From positions 124,001 through 188,000 of the forward strand of contig JBMHCD010000008.1 in the NCBI GenBank assembly GCA_049890095.1: 64,000 bases of DNA, given 5' to 3'. The translations under genes were made by a program, and so were the position numbers. The notes under the pieces are model-generated. The model searched no databases. It worked only from the letters and a program-made list of their open reading frames with translations, and was not told the origin of the DNA. The DNA comes from JABAYQ01 sp049890095. Lineage in GTDB: Bacteria; Bacteroidota; Bacteroidia; Flavobacteriales; UBA7312. Every line of letters starts with the position of its first letter. The stretch's first letter is position 1. Shown here piece after piece: positions 52,450 through 60,557 of the stretch.

Positions 52450-52991
52450 TAAAATGGACTATTAAATTTTTTAAATGGGGTACCAACTTTATCTTTTTCA
52501 GATATTATTGCGTCTGTTATATTCCAATCAATGTTTAGATCTTTATCATTCCATAAAATGGATTGTTCTGATGGCTGATGATAATCTCCTGAACACTTGT
52601 AACTAAATATGGTTTGGTCTTCTAGAGTTAGAAAACCGTGTGCAAAACCTGGCGGTATCCAAAACATAGTTTTGTTTTGTTCACTAAGCACAATAGAGAA
52701 ATGCTTGCCAAAAGTTGGCGAAGATTTTCTGATATCCAATGCAACATCAAGAACACTTCCTTTTATTACTCTAACTAGTTTGCCTTGTTCGAATGGAGGG
52801 CTTTGAAAATGTAGGCCTCTAAGTACATTTTTGTTGGATAAGGATTGATTATCTTGAACAAAATTGATGTTTAAGCCGATATTTTCAAAAGCATTTTTAT
52901 TGTATGATTCATAAAAGTAACCTCTTTTATCTTCAAAAACTTTTGGCTGAATAATGAGTAAACCCTCTATGTCTGTTTTGCTAATTTCCAT
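52449..52991 (-). CDS. rfbC: dTDP-4-dehydrorhamnose 3,5-epimerase
   Basis: RfbC epimerises dTDP-4-keto-6-deoxyglucose on the way to dTDP-L-rhamnose for surface polysaccharide. The 180-residue cupin shows PKVFEDKRGYFYESYN, NVLRGLHFQSPPFEQGKLVRV with the catalytic His, VLDVALDIRKSSPTFGKH, IPPGFAHGFLTLED and the active-site Tyr region FSYKCSGDYHQPSE. The other rhamnose genes (rfbA, B, D) are not adjacent, which is unusual but not rare. It opens the transcript continuing through the lytic transglycosylase, uvrA and the LOG gene. No exact TAnnTTTG box precedes it. Confidence 0.94.
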   Translation of the reverse strand: MEISKTDIEGLLIIQPKVFEDKRGYFYESYNKNAFENIGLNINFVQDNQSLSNKNVLRGLHFQSPPFEQGKLVRVIKGSVLDVALDIRKSSPTFGKHFSIVLSEQNKTMFWIPPGFAHGFLTLEDQTIFSYKCSGDYHQPSEQSILWNDKDLNIDWNITDAIISEKDKVGTPFKKFNSPF

Positions 52992-53061
52992 TCCTAAAAA
53001 ATAAGGTGCTAAGTTAAAAAAACATCATTGAACTTATTACCAAAAAAAACATTTATTAAAC

Positions 53062-53069
53062 TATATTTG
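53062..53069 (+). promoter_or_regulatory. -7 box of the FKBP gene
   Basis: TATATTTG matches TAnnTTTG, 16 bases before the ATG. Confidence 0.5.
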
Positions 53070-53085
53070 CACAAAATTTAAACAA

Positions 53086-53745
53086 ATGAAAAAAATTATT
53101 TTTTGTGCACTCTACTTATTGAGTGTTTTAACTATTAATGGACAAAATAAAACCGAAATGGAAAAAGTAAGCTATAGTTTGGGTGTGAACGTTGCAAAAA
53201 GCGTTAAGGCTCAAGGATTAGAAACAATTGATTCTCAGGCAATCGCTAAAGCATTTGCAGATGTTTTTGAAGGCAAAGAGTTAGAAATTAGTGAAGAAGA
53301 AGCTAATTTAATTTTACAAGAGTATTTCACTAAACTAAACAACAAAGCACAAGAAGCTAATGTTGCTGCTGGAAAGCAATTTTTAGAAAGTAATGCCAAA
53401 AAAGATGGTGTAGTAACTACTGCATCTGGCCTTCAATACGAAGTAATTACTAAAGGAGATGGTGCTATGCCTAAAGAAACGGATCAAGTAACAGTACATT
53501 ACCATGGTACTTTAATAGATGGTACAGTATTTGATAGCTCTGTGGATAGAGGTCAGCCTGCTACTTTTCCAGTTAATGGTGTTATAAAAGGTTGGGTAGA
53601 AGCATTACAATTAATGAATGTAGGATCTAAATATAAATTATTCATCCCTTCTGATTTAGCTTATGGCGAAAGAGGAGCAGGAGGTGCAATAGGCCCTAAC
53701 GCTACTTTAATTTTTGAAGTAGAGTTAATTTCTATTGGAGGATAA
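53086..53745 (+). CDS. Exported FKBP-type peptidyl-prolyl cis-trans isomerase (Mip/FklB-like)
   Basis: This 219-residue periplasmic folding enzyme has a signal peptide (about residues 1-19), an N-terminal alpha-helical dimerisation domain (EMEKVSYSLGVNVAKSVKAQG onward, about 25-100) and a C-terminal FKBP domain. The FKBP domain shows VTVHYHGTLIDGTVFDSSVDRGQPATFPV, VIKGWVEALQLMNVGSKYKLFIPSDLAYGERG and NATLIFEVELISI. The catalytic-site aromatic and Asp residues are present. It is probably monocistronic, between its own promoter and the terminator at 53763. Confidence 0.93.
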   Translation: MKKIIFCALYLLSVLTINGQNKTEMEKVSYSLGVNVAKSVKAQGLETIDSQAIAKAFADVFEGKELEISEEEANLILQEYFTKLNNKAQEANVAAGKQFLESNAKKDGVVTTASGLQYEVITKGDGAMPKETDQVTVHYHGTLIDGTVFDSSVDRGQPATFPVNGVIKGWVEALQLMNVGSKYKLFIPSDLAYGERGAGGAIGPNATLIFEVELISIGG

Positions 53746-53762
53746 ATCTTGAAACATTTAAT

Positions 53763-53798
53763 AAAAAAAGCCCGAGCAATTTGCTTGGGCTTTTTTTT
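53763..53798. terminator. Bidirectional terminator between the FKBP gene and lpdA
   Basis: A GC-rich stem (GCCCGAGCA paired with TGCTTGGGC, one G-T pair) is extended by seven A-T pairs, so each strand ends in a T-run. It lies between two convergent genes. Confidence 0.92.
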
Positions 53799-53815
53799 AT
53801 ATAAGTTTGTATTTA

Positions 53816-55204
53816 TTACATATGAATCACTTCATCGTATGCAGCAGCTACGGCTTCCATTACCGCTTCACTCATCGTTGGGTGAGGGTGTACCGCTTTT
53901 AAAATTTCGTGCCCTGTAGTTTCTAGTTTTCTAGCAACCACAGCTTCGGCAATCATTTCGGTTACGTTGTATCCAATCATGTGACATCCTAGCCATTCGC
54001 CATATTTAGCGTCAAAAATAACTTTAACAAAACCGTCTTTATGACCTGCAGCCGATGCTTTACCAGATGCAGAGAAAGGAAATTTACCCACTTTTACCTC
54101 ATATCCAGCTTCTTTGGCTGCCTTTTCGGTATAACCTACAGAAGAAATTTCTGGAGAACAGTAAGTACAACCAGGAATGTTGTTGTAGTCAATTGGTTCA
54201 GGTTTATGACCTGCAATTTTTTCTACACAAATAATACCTTCTGCTGACGCTACGTGTGCTAGAGCTTGAGTTGATAATACGTCTCCAATAGCATAGTATC
54301 CTGGTATGTTAGTTTGGTAATAATCATTGACCAAAATTTTTCCTTTGTCGGTAGCAATACCAACATCTTCTAAGCCTATGTTTTCGATGTTTGCAACTAC
54401 ACCAACAGCAGAAAGAACTACATCACAGTCAATTTTTTCTTCTCCTTTTTTAGTTTTAACAGTAACTACACAACCTGACCCAGAAGTATCTACCGATTCC
54501 ACAGAAGAATTAGTCATTACGTTAATACCCATTTTTTTGAATGATCTAGATAATTGTTTAGAAATATCTTCATCTTCGACAGGTACAATGTGTGGCATGT
54601 ATTCTACTACAGTAACTTCAACACCCATAGCATTGTAGAAATAAGCAAATTCTACTCCGATTGCTCCAGATCCAACCACTACCATTTTTTTAGGCTTACT
54701 ATCCAAAGTCATGGCTTTTCTATAGCCTACAATTTTTTTGCCATCTTGAGGAAGGTTTGGCAATTCTCTCGATCTTGCTCCTGTTGCTATAATAATATTT
54801 GCAGCCGAGTATTCGGTAGATTTACCATCTGTATCTGTTACAGATACTTTTTTTCCTGGTAGTACTTTTGCAGTACCCATGATTACTTCTATTTTATTCT
54901 TTTTCATCAAGAAGTCTATACCCTTACTCATTCCATCGGCAACTCCTCTAGATCTAGAAATAACACTTCCAAAGTCAGCGTCAGCACCTTTTACCTTAAT
55001 ACCAAAATCTTCTGCATGATTGATATATTCAAAAACTTGGGCAGATTTAAGTAGTGCTTTGGTTGGGATACAACCCCAATTTAAGCAGACTCCACCAAGT
55101 GATTCTTTTTCAATAATTGCAGTTTTTAAACCAAGTTGAGAAGCTCTAATGGCAGTTACATATCCGCCAGGACCACTTCCTATTACTATAACGTCAAAGT
55201 TCAT
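53816..55204 (-). CDS. lpdA: Dihydrolipoyl dehydrogenase (E3)
   Basis: LpdA reoxidises dihydrolipoamide in 2-oxoacid dehydrogenase complexes and the glycine cleavage system. The 462-residue flavoprotein has the FAD loop IGSGPGGYVTAIRA (about residues 8-21), the redox disulfide in GGVCLNWGCIPTKALL, the NAD-binding VVGSGAIGVEFA, YAIGDV, and the C-terminal catalytic HPHPTMSEAVMEA His-Glu pair. The ATG at 55204 is chosen: a longer GTG start at 55231 would lie inside the promoter box. No dehydrogenase-complex genes are adjacent. Confidence 0.96.
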   Translation of the reverse strand: MNFDVIVIGSGPGGYVTAIRASQLGLKTAIIEKESLGGVCLNWGCIPTKALLKSAQVFEYINHAEDFGIKVKGADADFGSVISRSRGVADGMSKGIDFLMKKNKIEVIMGTAKVLPGKKVSVTDTDGKSTEYSAANIIIATGARSRELPNLPQDGKKIVGYRKAMTLDSKPKKMVVVGSGAIGVEFAYFYNAMGVEVTVVEYMPHIVPVEDEDISKQLSRSFKKMGINVMTNSSVESVDTSGSGCVVTVKTKKGEEKIDCDVVLSAVGVVANIENIGLEDVGIATDKGKILVNDYYQTNIPGYYAIGDVLSTQALAHVASAEGIICVEKIAGHKPEPIDYNNIPGCTYCSPEISSVGYTEKAAKEAGYEVKVGKFPFSASGKASAAGHKDGFVKVIFDAKYGEWLGCHMIGYNVTEMIAEAVVARKLETTGHEILKAVHPHPTMSEAVMEAVAAAYDEVIHM

Positions 55205-55230
55205 TTTTATATTTTTTTTATAATCAATCA

Positions 55231-55238
55231 CAAATTTA
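55231..55238 (-). promoter_or_regulatory. -7 box of lpdA
   Basis: TAAATTTG on the minus strand matches TAnnTTTG, 26 bases upstream of the ATG at 55204. The rest of the lpdA-SDR intergenic region (55239-55387) holds nothing I recognise. Confidence 0.5.
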
Positions 55239-55387
55239 ATAAATATTGATTCAGTTTAACTAAAATTTTGTCCTTTTTGTAGAAGAAAATCTATTACATA
55301 TTGCATTTTGAAAAGAGTATATCCTAACATCACTATTTTTTGTAAAATTAAATCTGCTGAATATCTTCTTAAATTATTAATTTTAAA

Positions 55388-55395
55388 TATATTTG
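55388..55395 (+). promoter_or_regulatory. -7 box of the SDR-RND operon
   Basis: TATATTTG matches TAnnTTTG, 32 bases before the SDR ATG, and overlaps the left arm of the inverted repeat at 55392-55425. Confidence 0.5.
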
Positions 55396-55425
55396 TATAA
55401 TTAATAAAACTAAATGTTATACAAA
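55392..55425. promoter_or_regulatory. 9-bp inverted repeat between promoter and start codon of the SDR gene
   Basis: TTTGTATAA (55392-55400) and its exact complement TTATACAAA (55417-55425) flank 16 bases. The left arm overlaps the -7 box and the right arm ends two bases before the ATG. It is a good candidate operator or a translation-blocking hairpin. Confidence 0.45.
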
Positions 55426-55427
55426 AT

Positions 55428-56075
55428 ATGAAAGTCCTACTAATTGGTTCGTCCAGCGATATAGCAAAAGAAGTTTTAACTTCAAATAATCACATAGAAT
55501 TTATAGAACTCAGCTCCTCAACTTCTGGCTTTGATGTACAAGATTCGGATACATTTCCTACAATCGAAGGTGGTTTAGATGGAATGGTTTATTTTCCTGG
55601 CTCTATAAATTTACGACCATTTTCTAGTCTCAAGCTAACGGATTTTCAACACGATTATGAGGTTAATGTTTTGGGTCTCTTAAAGGTGTTAAAATATTAT
55701 CAAAAATCGTTTAATGATGGTGCTTCATTGGTGTTTATTAGTTCTATAGCTGCAAGTGTAGGAATGCCATTCCATGCATCTATTTCTGCTAGTAAGGCTG
55801 CAATAGAAGGTTTGTGTCGCTCATTAGCTGCAGAATGGTCTCCAAAAATTAGAGTAAATTGTGTAGCGCCTTCATTGGTACGAACTAAATTATCTCACAA
55901 AATGTTTAGAACTGAAGCACAAACCCAACAGATGATGGACAGGCACCCACTCAAAAGAGTAGGGGAAACAAAAGATATTGCTAATGCTATTTCATTTTTA
56001 CTTTCCGAAAAATCATCTTGGATGAGTGGGCAGGTAATGGGAGTAGATGGCGGTTTGTCGACAATTAAAAAGTAA
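55428..56075 (+). CDS. Atypical short-chain dehydrogenase lacking the catalytic tyrosine
   Basis: This 215-residue SDR-fold protein has a reduced cofactor loop (IGSSSDIA instead of TGxxxGIG), VYFPGSINLRPF in place of NNAG, SSIAASVGMPFH with the usual Ser position (about 105-106), and SASKAAIEGLCRSLAAEW. In the YxxxK motif the Lys (Lys123) is present but the Tyr position is Ile119. C-terminal SSWMSGQVMGVDGG is normal. It may be catalytically altered or have a binding or sensory role. Its stop overlaps the start of the RND-type gene (TAATG), so they form an operon preceded by a candidate operator. Confidence 0.82.
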   Translation: MKVLLIGSSSDIAKEVLTSNNHIEFIELSSSTSGFDVQDSDTFPTIEGGLDGMVYFPGSINLRPFSSLKLTDFQHDYEVNVLGLLKVLKYYQKSFNDGASLVFISSIAASVGMPFHASISASKAAIEGLCRSLAAEWSPKIRVNCVAPSLVRTKLSHKMFRTEAQTQQMMDRHPLKRVGETKDIANAISFLLSEKSSWMSGQVMGVDGGLSTIKK

Positions 56076-58138
56076 TGCTTACATCTTTTATTTGGAAATT
56101 TAAATACCAACTCATAACACTTTGTTTGTTGTTATTTGGTTTTGGTGTTTATCAACTTCTTAATGCCACTATTTATTTTGATTCCGAACGAATTATTAAG
56201 GAATTAGAACAAACTCAGGTTGACCTCAAAATTGTGGACGATAATAACCTAATGTTTTTAGGTTTTTCTTTTGATGAAGAACTTACCTTAGCAGATTTTC
56301 AGGAGTTAACTATTTTTCATAACAAGCTTAAAAAAAGCGATAAAGTAAATAGAGTCTTTAGTATTGTTAACGACAAAAAAATAATGAACATGGGGTTGTT
56401 TCCCATTACCAAAAAAACGTTAGATCTTTCTACAGAAGAAAAATTTTCTAAATCGATAGTTAATATACGCAATGAGCGAAACAATTTTATTACATCTGAT
56501 ACTAAAAACTTAATGTTTTTAATCGAAGCATCTTCTAGTTTGAGCAGAGAAGAAACTTCCGATTTTATACAACAATTATATAGCAGTCAGATTAATGGTA
56601 AAAGCCCAGAAGTATCTATTGCAGGTCGGGCTCCTAGCGAACTATATTTTCAAAAAAAGGTCATTATCGAATTTATAACCATTACCCTAATAAGTAGTGT
56701 TTTATGTTTTTTGTTTTTATACCTGATAACGCAAAACCTCAAATTAGTTGTAGTTACTGTTTTTAGTGTAGTAGCTAGTATAGTGGTAACCTTGTCGGTT
56801 TCTCAGCTCATTTTTGGAGGAATAGAGTTGGTAATGATTATTACTCCGGCAATATTGTTTATTGTATGTATTTCTGATATCATGCACCTGACCAATAAAC
56901 AGTCCAAAAATAAATTAGATAAGTTTTCTTTTTTTGAATTAAGAATGAATAGAGTAGGAAAAGCGGTAATACTTACATCTTTAACTACTTCTATGAGCTT
57001 TCTTACTTTTTTGGTAAATGATATAATGCCCATTGTTCGTTTTGGAATTATCACTTCCATTGGAGTAGCTTTCACTTTATTTATGGCCTTAGTGGTGTAC
57101 GCTATTTTTATCGATAAAGACTTTTTTGAAACACGCCCAATATCTTCTTTGAAATTATTTACTGATGGTATATTGAATTGGTTTGCTAAACTCGGAAAAA
57201 GTTTTTCTTTTCATGTACTTACGGCAGCCTTAATATTATTGGGGGTATATTCTGTATTTAATGTTAAAATAGACAATTATCTGACCGACGAAATAAATAC
57301 TAAGTCGGAAATGTACAAACAAACCAATTATTTCGATCGTTTTTTTGGAGGCATTAAGCCTATAACAATTATGTTGGAAAAGGATAATCAAAAACAACAA
57401 ACATTAAACAAGGTAGAATCTCATTTAGTTTCTTTAGGATTTGTTGTTGATTTCACTAATACTTCTTTTGATGGGTTTGCAGGGCAAGCAATCAATAAAA
57501 TGGTAGATACTGATCAACACTTTTTTGTGTGTCGTTCTGGCGACATCGGTTCTTTGGCTACCTTATCAAAACTGAAAAATTTAGAGAATCAATTTCCTGA
57601 ATTATCATTTTCATATTCTGGAGCTGGATATTTGTTTGATCTTTTGGGCAATGATTTAACTAAGCGTTTAATTTATGGATTATTCATTGCAATTTTATCT
57701 ATTGGAGTTGTCTTTTTTGTAATGAATAAATTTGACTGGAATTATTTTTTGATAGCACTTATACCTAACATAGTGCCAATAGTAGTTTGTATAGGATTTT
57801 TATATGTGTTTGGATTTTATTTTAGTCTCTCTAATGCTTTTATTTTTACTATAGTTTTTGGTTTGATTGTTGATGATTCTATTCATGTGATTAGTGCATA
57901 CACAAACCACATTAAAAGAGGAGTTAGAAAGTCTGAGGCATTAAAGCTCATTGTTGAGAATACTGGATCGGCAGTTATCAAAACTACATTTGTTGTGCTT
58001 ATTTGTTTGTTGCCATTGGCATTTTCCGAATTCAAATCTGTTTCTCAATTATCTATCATAACTATAATTAGTGCCACTATAGCTATATTTTTTGACTTGA
58101 TTTATTTGCCTAAGATTATTAAAAAATTGTCTCGATAA
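56075..58138 (+). CDS. RND/MMPL-family exporter
   Basis: This 687-residue inner-membrane protein has the duplicated RND layout: one N-terminal helix (about residues 12-30), a periplasmic domain (about 35-205), five helices (about 210-350), then a repeat of the same plan (helix near 380, periplasmic part about 400-540, five helices to about 685). The conserved acidic position is seen as GLIVDDSIHVISAY in the second bundle and VCISDIMHLTNKQ in the first. MMPL-type proteins export lipids or hydrophobic compounds by proton antiport. The cargo is unknown; coupling to the SDR suggests a modified lipid-like substrate, which is only an inference. Confidence 0.85.
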   Translation: MLTSFIWKFKYQLITLCLLLFGFGVYQLLNATIYFDSERIIKELEQTQVDLKIVDDNNLMFLGFSFDEELTLADFQELTIFHNKLKKSDKVNRVFSIVNDKKIMNMGLFPITKKTLDLSTEEKFSKSIVNIRNERNNFITSDTKNLMFLIEASSSLSREETSDFIQQLYSSQINGKSPEVSIAGRAPSELYFQKKVIIEFITITLISSVLCFLFLYLITQNLKLVVVTVFSVVASIVVTLSVSQLIFGGIELVMIITPAILFIVCISDIMHLTNKQSKNKLDKFSFFELRMNRVGKAVILTSLTTSMSFLTFLVNDIMPIVRFGIITSIGVAFTLFMALVVYAIFIDKDFFETRPISSLKLFTDGILNWFAKLGKSFSFHVLTAALILLGVYSVFNVKIDNYLTDEINTKSEMYKQTNYFDRFFGGIKPITIMLEKDNQKQQTLNKVESHLVSLGFVVDFTNTSFDGFAGQAINKMVDTDQHFFVCRSGDIGSLATLSKLKNLENQFPELSFSYSGAGYLFDLLGNDLTKRLIYGLFIAILSIGVVFFVMNKFDWNYFLIALIPNIVPIVVCIGFLYVFGFYFSLSNAFIFTIVFGLIVDDSIHVISAYTNHIKRGVRKSEALKLIVENTGSAVIKTTFVVLICLLPLAFSEFKSVSQLSIITIISATIAIFFDLIYLPKIIKKLSR

Positions 58139-59494
58139 TTATTTACCGATACAGAAATTAGAAAAAATATTGTCTAATAGATCATCTGTAGATATTTCTC
58201 CAGTAATTTCTCCGATATGATAAAGAGCTTGTCGAATATCCATAGCTAAGAAATCTCCGCTAATATTATTATTTAAACCATCTATTGTATGTTCAATTTT
58301 TTCGACTGCATTTTGTAGAGCTTCTAGGTGACGATTGTTGCTTACAATTATCTGGTTGTTATCTATATTTGCCGTATTAGTTAGTTCTAGCATTTTATTT
58401 TTGAACATTTCTATTCCTTCTTTCTTTTTAGCAGAAATACAAATAGCATCATTCACTTGAGATTTGGCTAATGGGTTTAGATCTATTTTGTTGTACAAGA
58501 GGATTAGGTTTTTTATTCCCTGATTTTTAAGATTGTTTAATTCTTGTAGCTGAAGGTCAATATCTTGAGTAGCATCAACTATAAATAAGTTTATAGATGC
58601 TGCTTGTGCTTTTTTAATCGCCTTGTTTATTCCAATGTTTTCAACTACATCTTTTGTTTTTCGAATACCAGCAGTGTCAATAAATCGAAAAAGGATTCCT
58701 CCTATATTTGCAATATCTTCGATAGCATCTCTGGTTGTTCCTGCTATGTCTGATACTATAGCTTTTTCTTCGTTTAACAAAACGTTTAGTAGGGTAGATT
58801 TACCAACGTTGGGTCTTCCTAAAATAGCAACAGGCACACCATTTTTCATTACATTTCCTAGAGCAAATGAACTAATTAGATCGTTCAATACTTTCCTGAT
58901 TTTTTGTAAAAGTTGATTAAATTTTTGTCGATCAGCAAATTCAACATCTTCTTCGCCAAAATCCAATTCCAGTTCGATAAGCGATGCAAATTCAATTAGT
59001 TGTTCGCGTAAGTTTTTTAGTTCATTTGAAAAACCACCTCTCATTTGCTGAAGTGCTACTCTGTGTGAAGATTCGCTTTCACTTGCAATTAAATCTGCAA
59101 CTGCTTCTGCTTGTGTTAAATCCATTTTTCCATTACTAAAAGCTCTTAAAGTAAACTCTCCAGCTTTTGCCATTCTAGCACCATTTTTAATAAAAAGTTG
59201 AATTATTTTATTTTGTATGTAGCTTGAACCATGGCAGGAAACTTCAACAACATCTTCTCCTGTATAAGAATGTGGATTTTTAAAAATACTAACAACGACT
59301 TCGTCTATAATGATTTCGTTTTCTCTTATAGTACCAAAATGAAGAGTGTGGGAATTGACTTGAGTTAAATCCTTACCAAAAAATAAGCTATTGCAAATAG
59401 GTATTGCATCGGCTCCTGAAAGACGAATTACAGAAATTGCTCCTGGCCCTGAGGCTGTAGCTATTGCACAAATGGTTTCGTTAAATCCTAACAT
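58139..59494 (-). CDS. mnmE: tRNA uridine-5-carboxymethylaminomethyl modification GTPase MnmE
   Basis: MnmE with MnmG installs the cmnm5 group at U34 of several tRNAs. The 451-residue protein has the N-terminal formyl-THF-binding domain (TICAIATASGPGAISVIRLSG), a helical domain and an inserted G domain: GRPNVGKST (226-234), the potassium-loop region, DIAGTTRDAI, DTAGIRKT and NKID. It ends in the essential CIGK (Cys448). The ATG at 59494 is chosen because an upstream TTG would lie before the promoter box TATCTTTG, which ends four bases before the ATG. It abuts the convergent RND gene with no gap. Confidence 0.96.
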   Translation of the reverse strand: MLGFNETICAIATASGPGAISVIRLSGADAIPICNSLFFGKDLTQVNSHTLHFGTIRENEIIIDEVVVSIFKNPHSYTGEDVVEVSCHGSSYIQNKIIQLFIKNGARMAKAGEFTLRAFSNGKMDLTQAEAVADLIASESESSHRVALQQMRGGFSNELKNLREQLIEFASLIELELDFGEEDVEFADRQKFNQLLQKIRKVLNDLISSFALGNVMKNGVPVAILGRPNVGKSTLLNVLLNEEKAIVSDIAGTTRDAIEDIANIGGILFRFIDTAGIRKTKDVVENIGINKAIKKAQAASINLFIVDATQDIDLQLQELNNLKNQGIKNLILLYNKIDLNPLAKSQVNDAICISAKKKEGIEMFKNKMLELTNTANIDNNQIIVSNNRHLEALQNAVEKIEHTIDGLNNNISGDFLAMDIRQALYHIGEITGEISTDDLLDNIFSNFCIGK

Positions 59495-59498
59495 TTGA

Positions 59499-59506
59499 CA
59501 AAGATA
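59499..59506 (-). promoter_or_regulatory. -7 box of mnmE, leaderless type
   Basis: TATCTTTG on the minus strand ends four bases before the ATG at 59494. Confidence 0.6.
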
Positions 59507-59536
59507 GAAATACAATCAAGATATTTTTGTTTTTTG

Positions 59537-59566
59537 TTTTGTCTTGCCATAATTATTTTAAATTTG
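59537..59566 (+). promoter_or_regulatory. sucD promoter
   Basis: The -7 box TAAATTTG (59559-59566) is preceded after 17 bases by TTTTG (59537-59541) as a -33 element. It lies 24 bases before the ATG at 59591. Confidence 0.6.
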
Positions 59567-59590
59567 TGGTAATATTTTTAATTGCAAATT

Positions 59591-60469
59591 ATGAGCGTTT
59601 TAGTAAACAAAAATTCAAAAGTAATTGTTCAAGGATTTACAGGCAGCGAAGGTACATTTCATGCTAGTCAAATGATAGAATATGGTACCAATGTAGTTGG
59701 TGGAGTAACACCTGGTAAAGGTGGTCAAACTCACCTGGACCGACCAGTTTTTAATACGGTAAGTGAAGCTGTTCAAAAAGTAGGAGCAAATACTTCTATG
59801 ATTTTTGTACCACCTCCATTTGCAGCTGATGCGGTAATGGAAGCGGCAAGTGCAGGTATAAAGGTAATTATATGCATAACAGAAGGAATTCCTACAAGAG
59901 ATATGATAAAAGTAAAGGAATTTATTTCTGATTTTGACTGTACTCTAGTTGGTCCTAACTGTCCGGGTGTAATCAGTCCTGGTCAAGCAAAATGTGGTAT
60001 CATGCCTGGATTTATTTTTAAAGAAGGTAAAATTGGTGTAGTATCCAAATCTGGTACGTTAACTTACGAAGCTGCTGATCAGGTAGTTAAAGCAGGATTG
60101 GGTATTTCAACAGCAATAGGTATTGGTGGTGATCCAATTATAGGCACAACAACCAAAGAAGCTGTAGAATTATTAATGAATGATCCTGACACTGATGGAA
60201 TTATCATGATTGGTGAAATAGGCGGACAGCTAGAGGCAGATGCTGCTAAGTGGATTCAAGAACATGGAACAAAACCAGTTGTTGGTTTTATTGCTGGCCA
60301 AACTGCACCAAAAGGAAGAACGATGGGTCATGCAGGAGCTATAGTTGGTGGAGATGATGATACAGCAGAAGCAAAAATGAAAATTATGAGTGAATGTGGT
60401 ATTCATGTTGTTGCTTCTCCAGCTAAAATTGGTGAAAAAATGGCTGAATTGATGGCTGTTGGAGCATAA
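59591..60469 (+). CDS. sucD: Succinate-CoA ligase, alpha subunit
   Basis: SucD is the nucleotide- and CoA-binding subunit of succinyl-CoA synthetase in the TCA cycle. The 292-residue protein shows the CoA-binding QGFTGSEGTFHA and VTPGKGGQTHL, the GPNCPGVISPGQAKCGIMPG loop, SKSGTLTYEAADQ and the phosphorylated His247 in GRTMGHAGAIVGG. sucC is not adjacent, as is common in this phylum. The ATG at 59591 gives the normal family N-terminus. The same pathway step consumes the product of the methylmalonyl-CoA mutase at the left end of the window. Confidence 0.96.
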   Translation: MSVLVNKNSKVIVQGFTGSEGTFHASQMIEYGTNVVGGVTPGKGGQTHLDRPVFNTVSEAVQKVGANTSMIFVPPPFAADAVMEAASAGIKVIICITEGIPTRDMIKVKEFISDFDCTLVGPNCPGVISPGQAKCGIMPGFIFKEGKIGVVSKSGTLTYEAADQVVKAGLGISTAIGIGGDPIIGTTTKEAVELLMNDPDTDGIIMIGEIGGQLEADAAKWIQEHGTKPVVGFIAGQTAPKGRTMGHAGAIVGGDDDTAEAKMKIMSECGIHVVASPAKIGEKMAELMAVGA

Positions 60470-60490
60470 TTTTTTTGCCAGACAATCTTG

Positions 60491-60518
60491 AAGGTGCTAA
60501 TTAGCACCTTTTTTATTT
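60491..60518 (+). terminator. Terminator of sucD
   Basis: A 20-base perfect palindrome, AAGGTGCTAATTAGCACCTT, is followed by a T-rich tract (TTTTATTT). It lies 21 bases after the sucD stop codon. Confidence 0.85.
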
Positions 60519-60526
60519 TAAAAATT

Positions 60527-60534
60527 TATATTTG
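60527..60534 (+). promoter_or_regulatory. -7 box of the fabG operon
   Basis: TATATTTG matches TAnnTTTG, 23 bases before the GTG start of fabG. Confidence 0.5.
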
Positions 60535-60557
60535 AATATTAACTAATACTAAAAATC

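Noticed and set aside
54041..54862. Three plus-strand open frames of 68-103 codons inside lpdA
   Set aside because: They overlap one another and the conserved lpdA gene, and look like by-products of its codon use.
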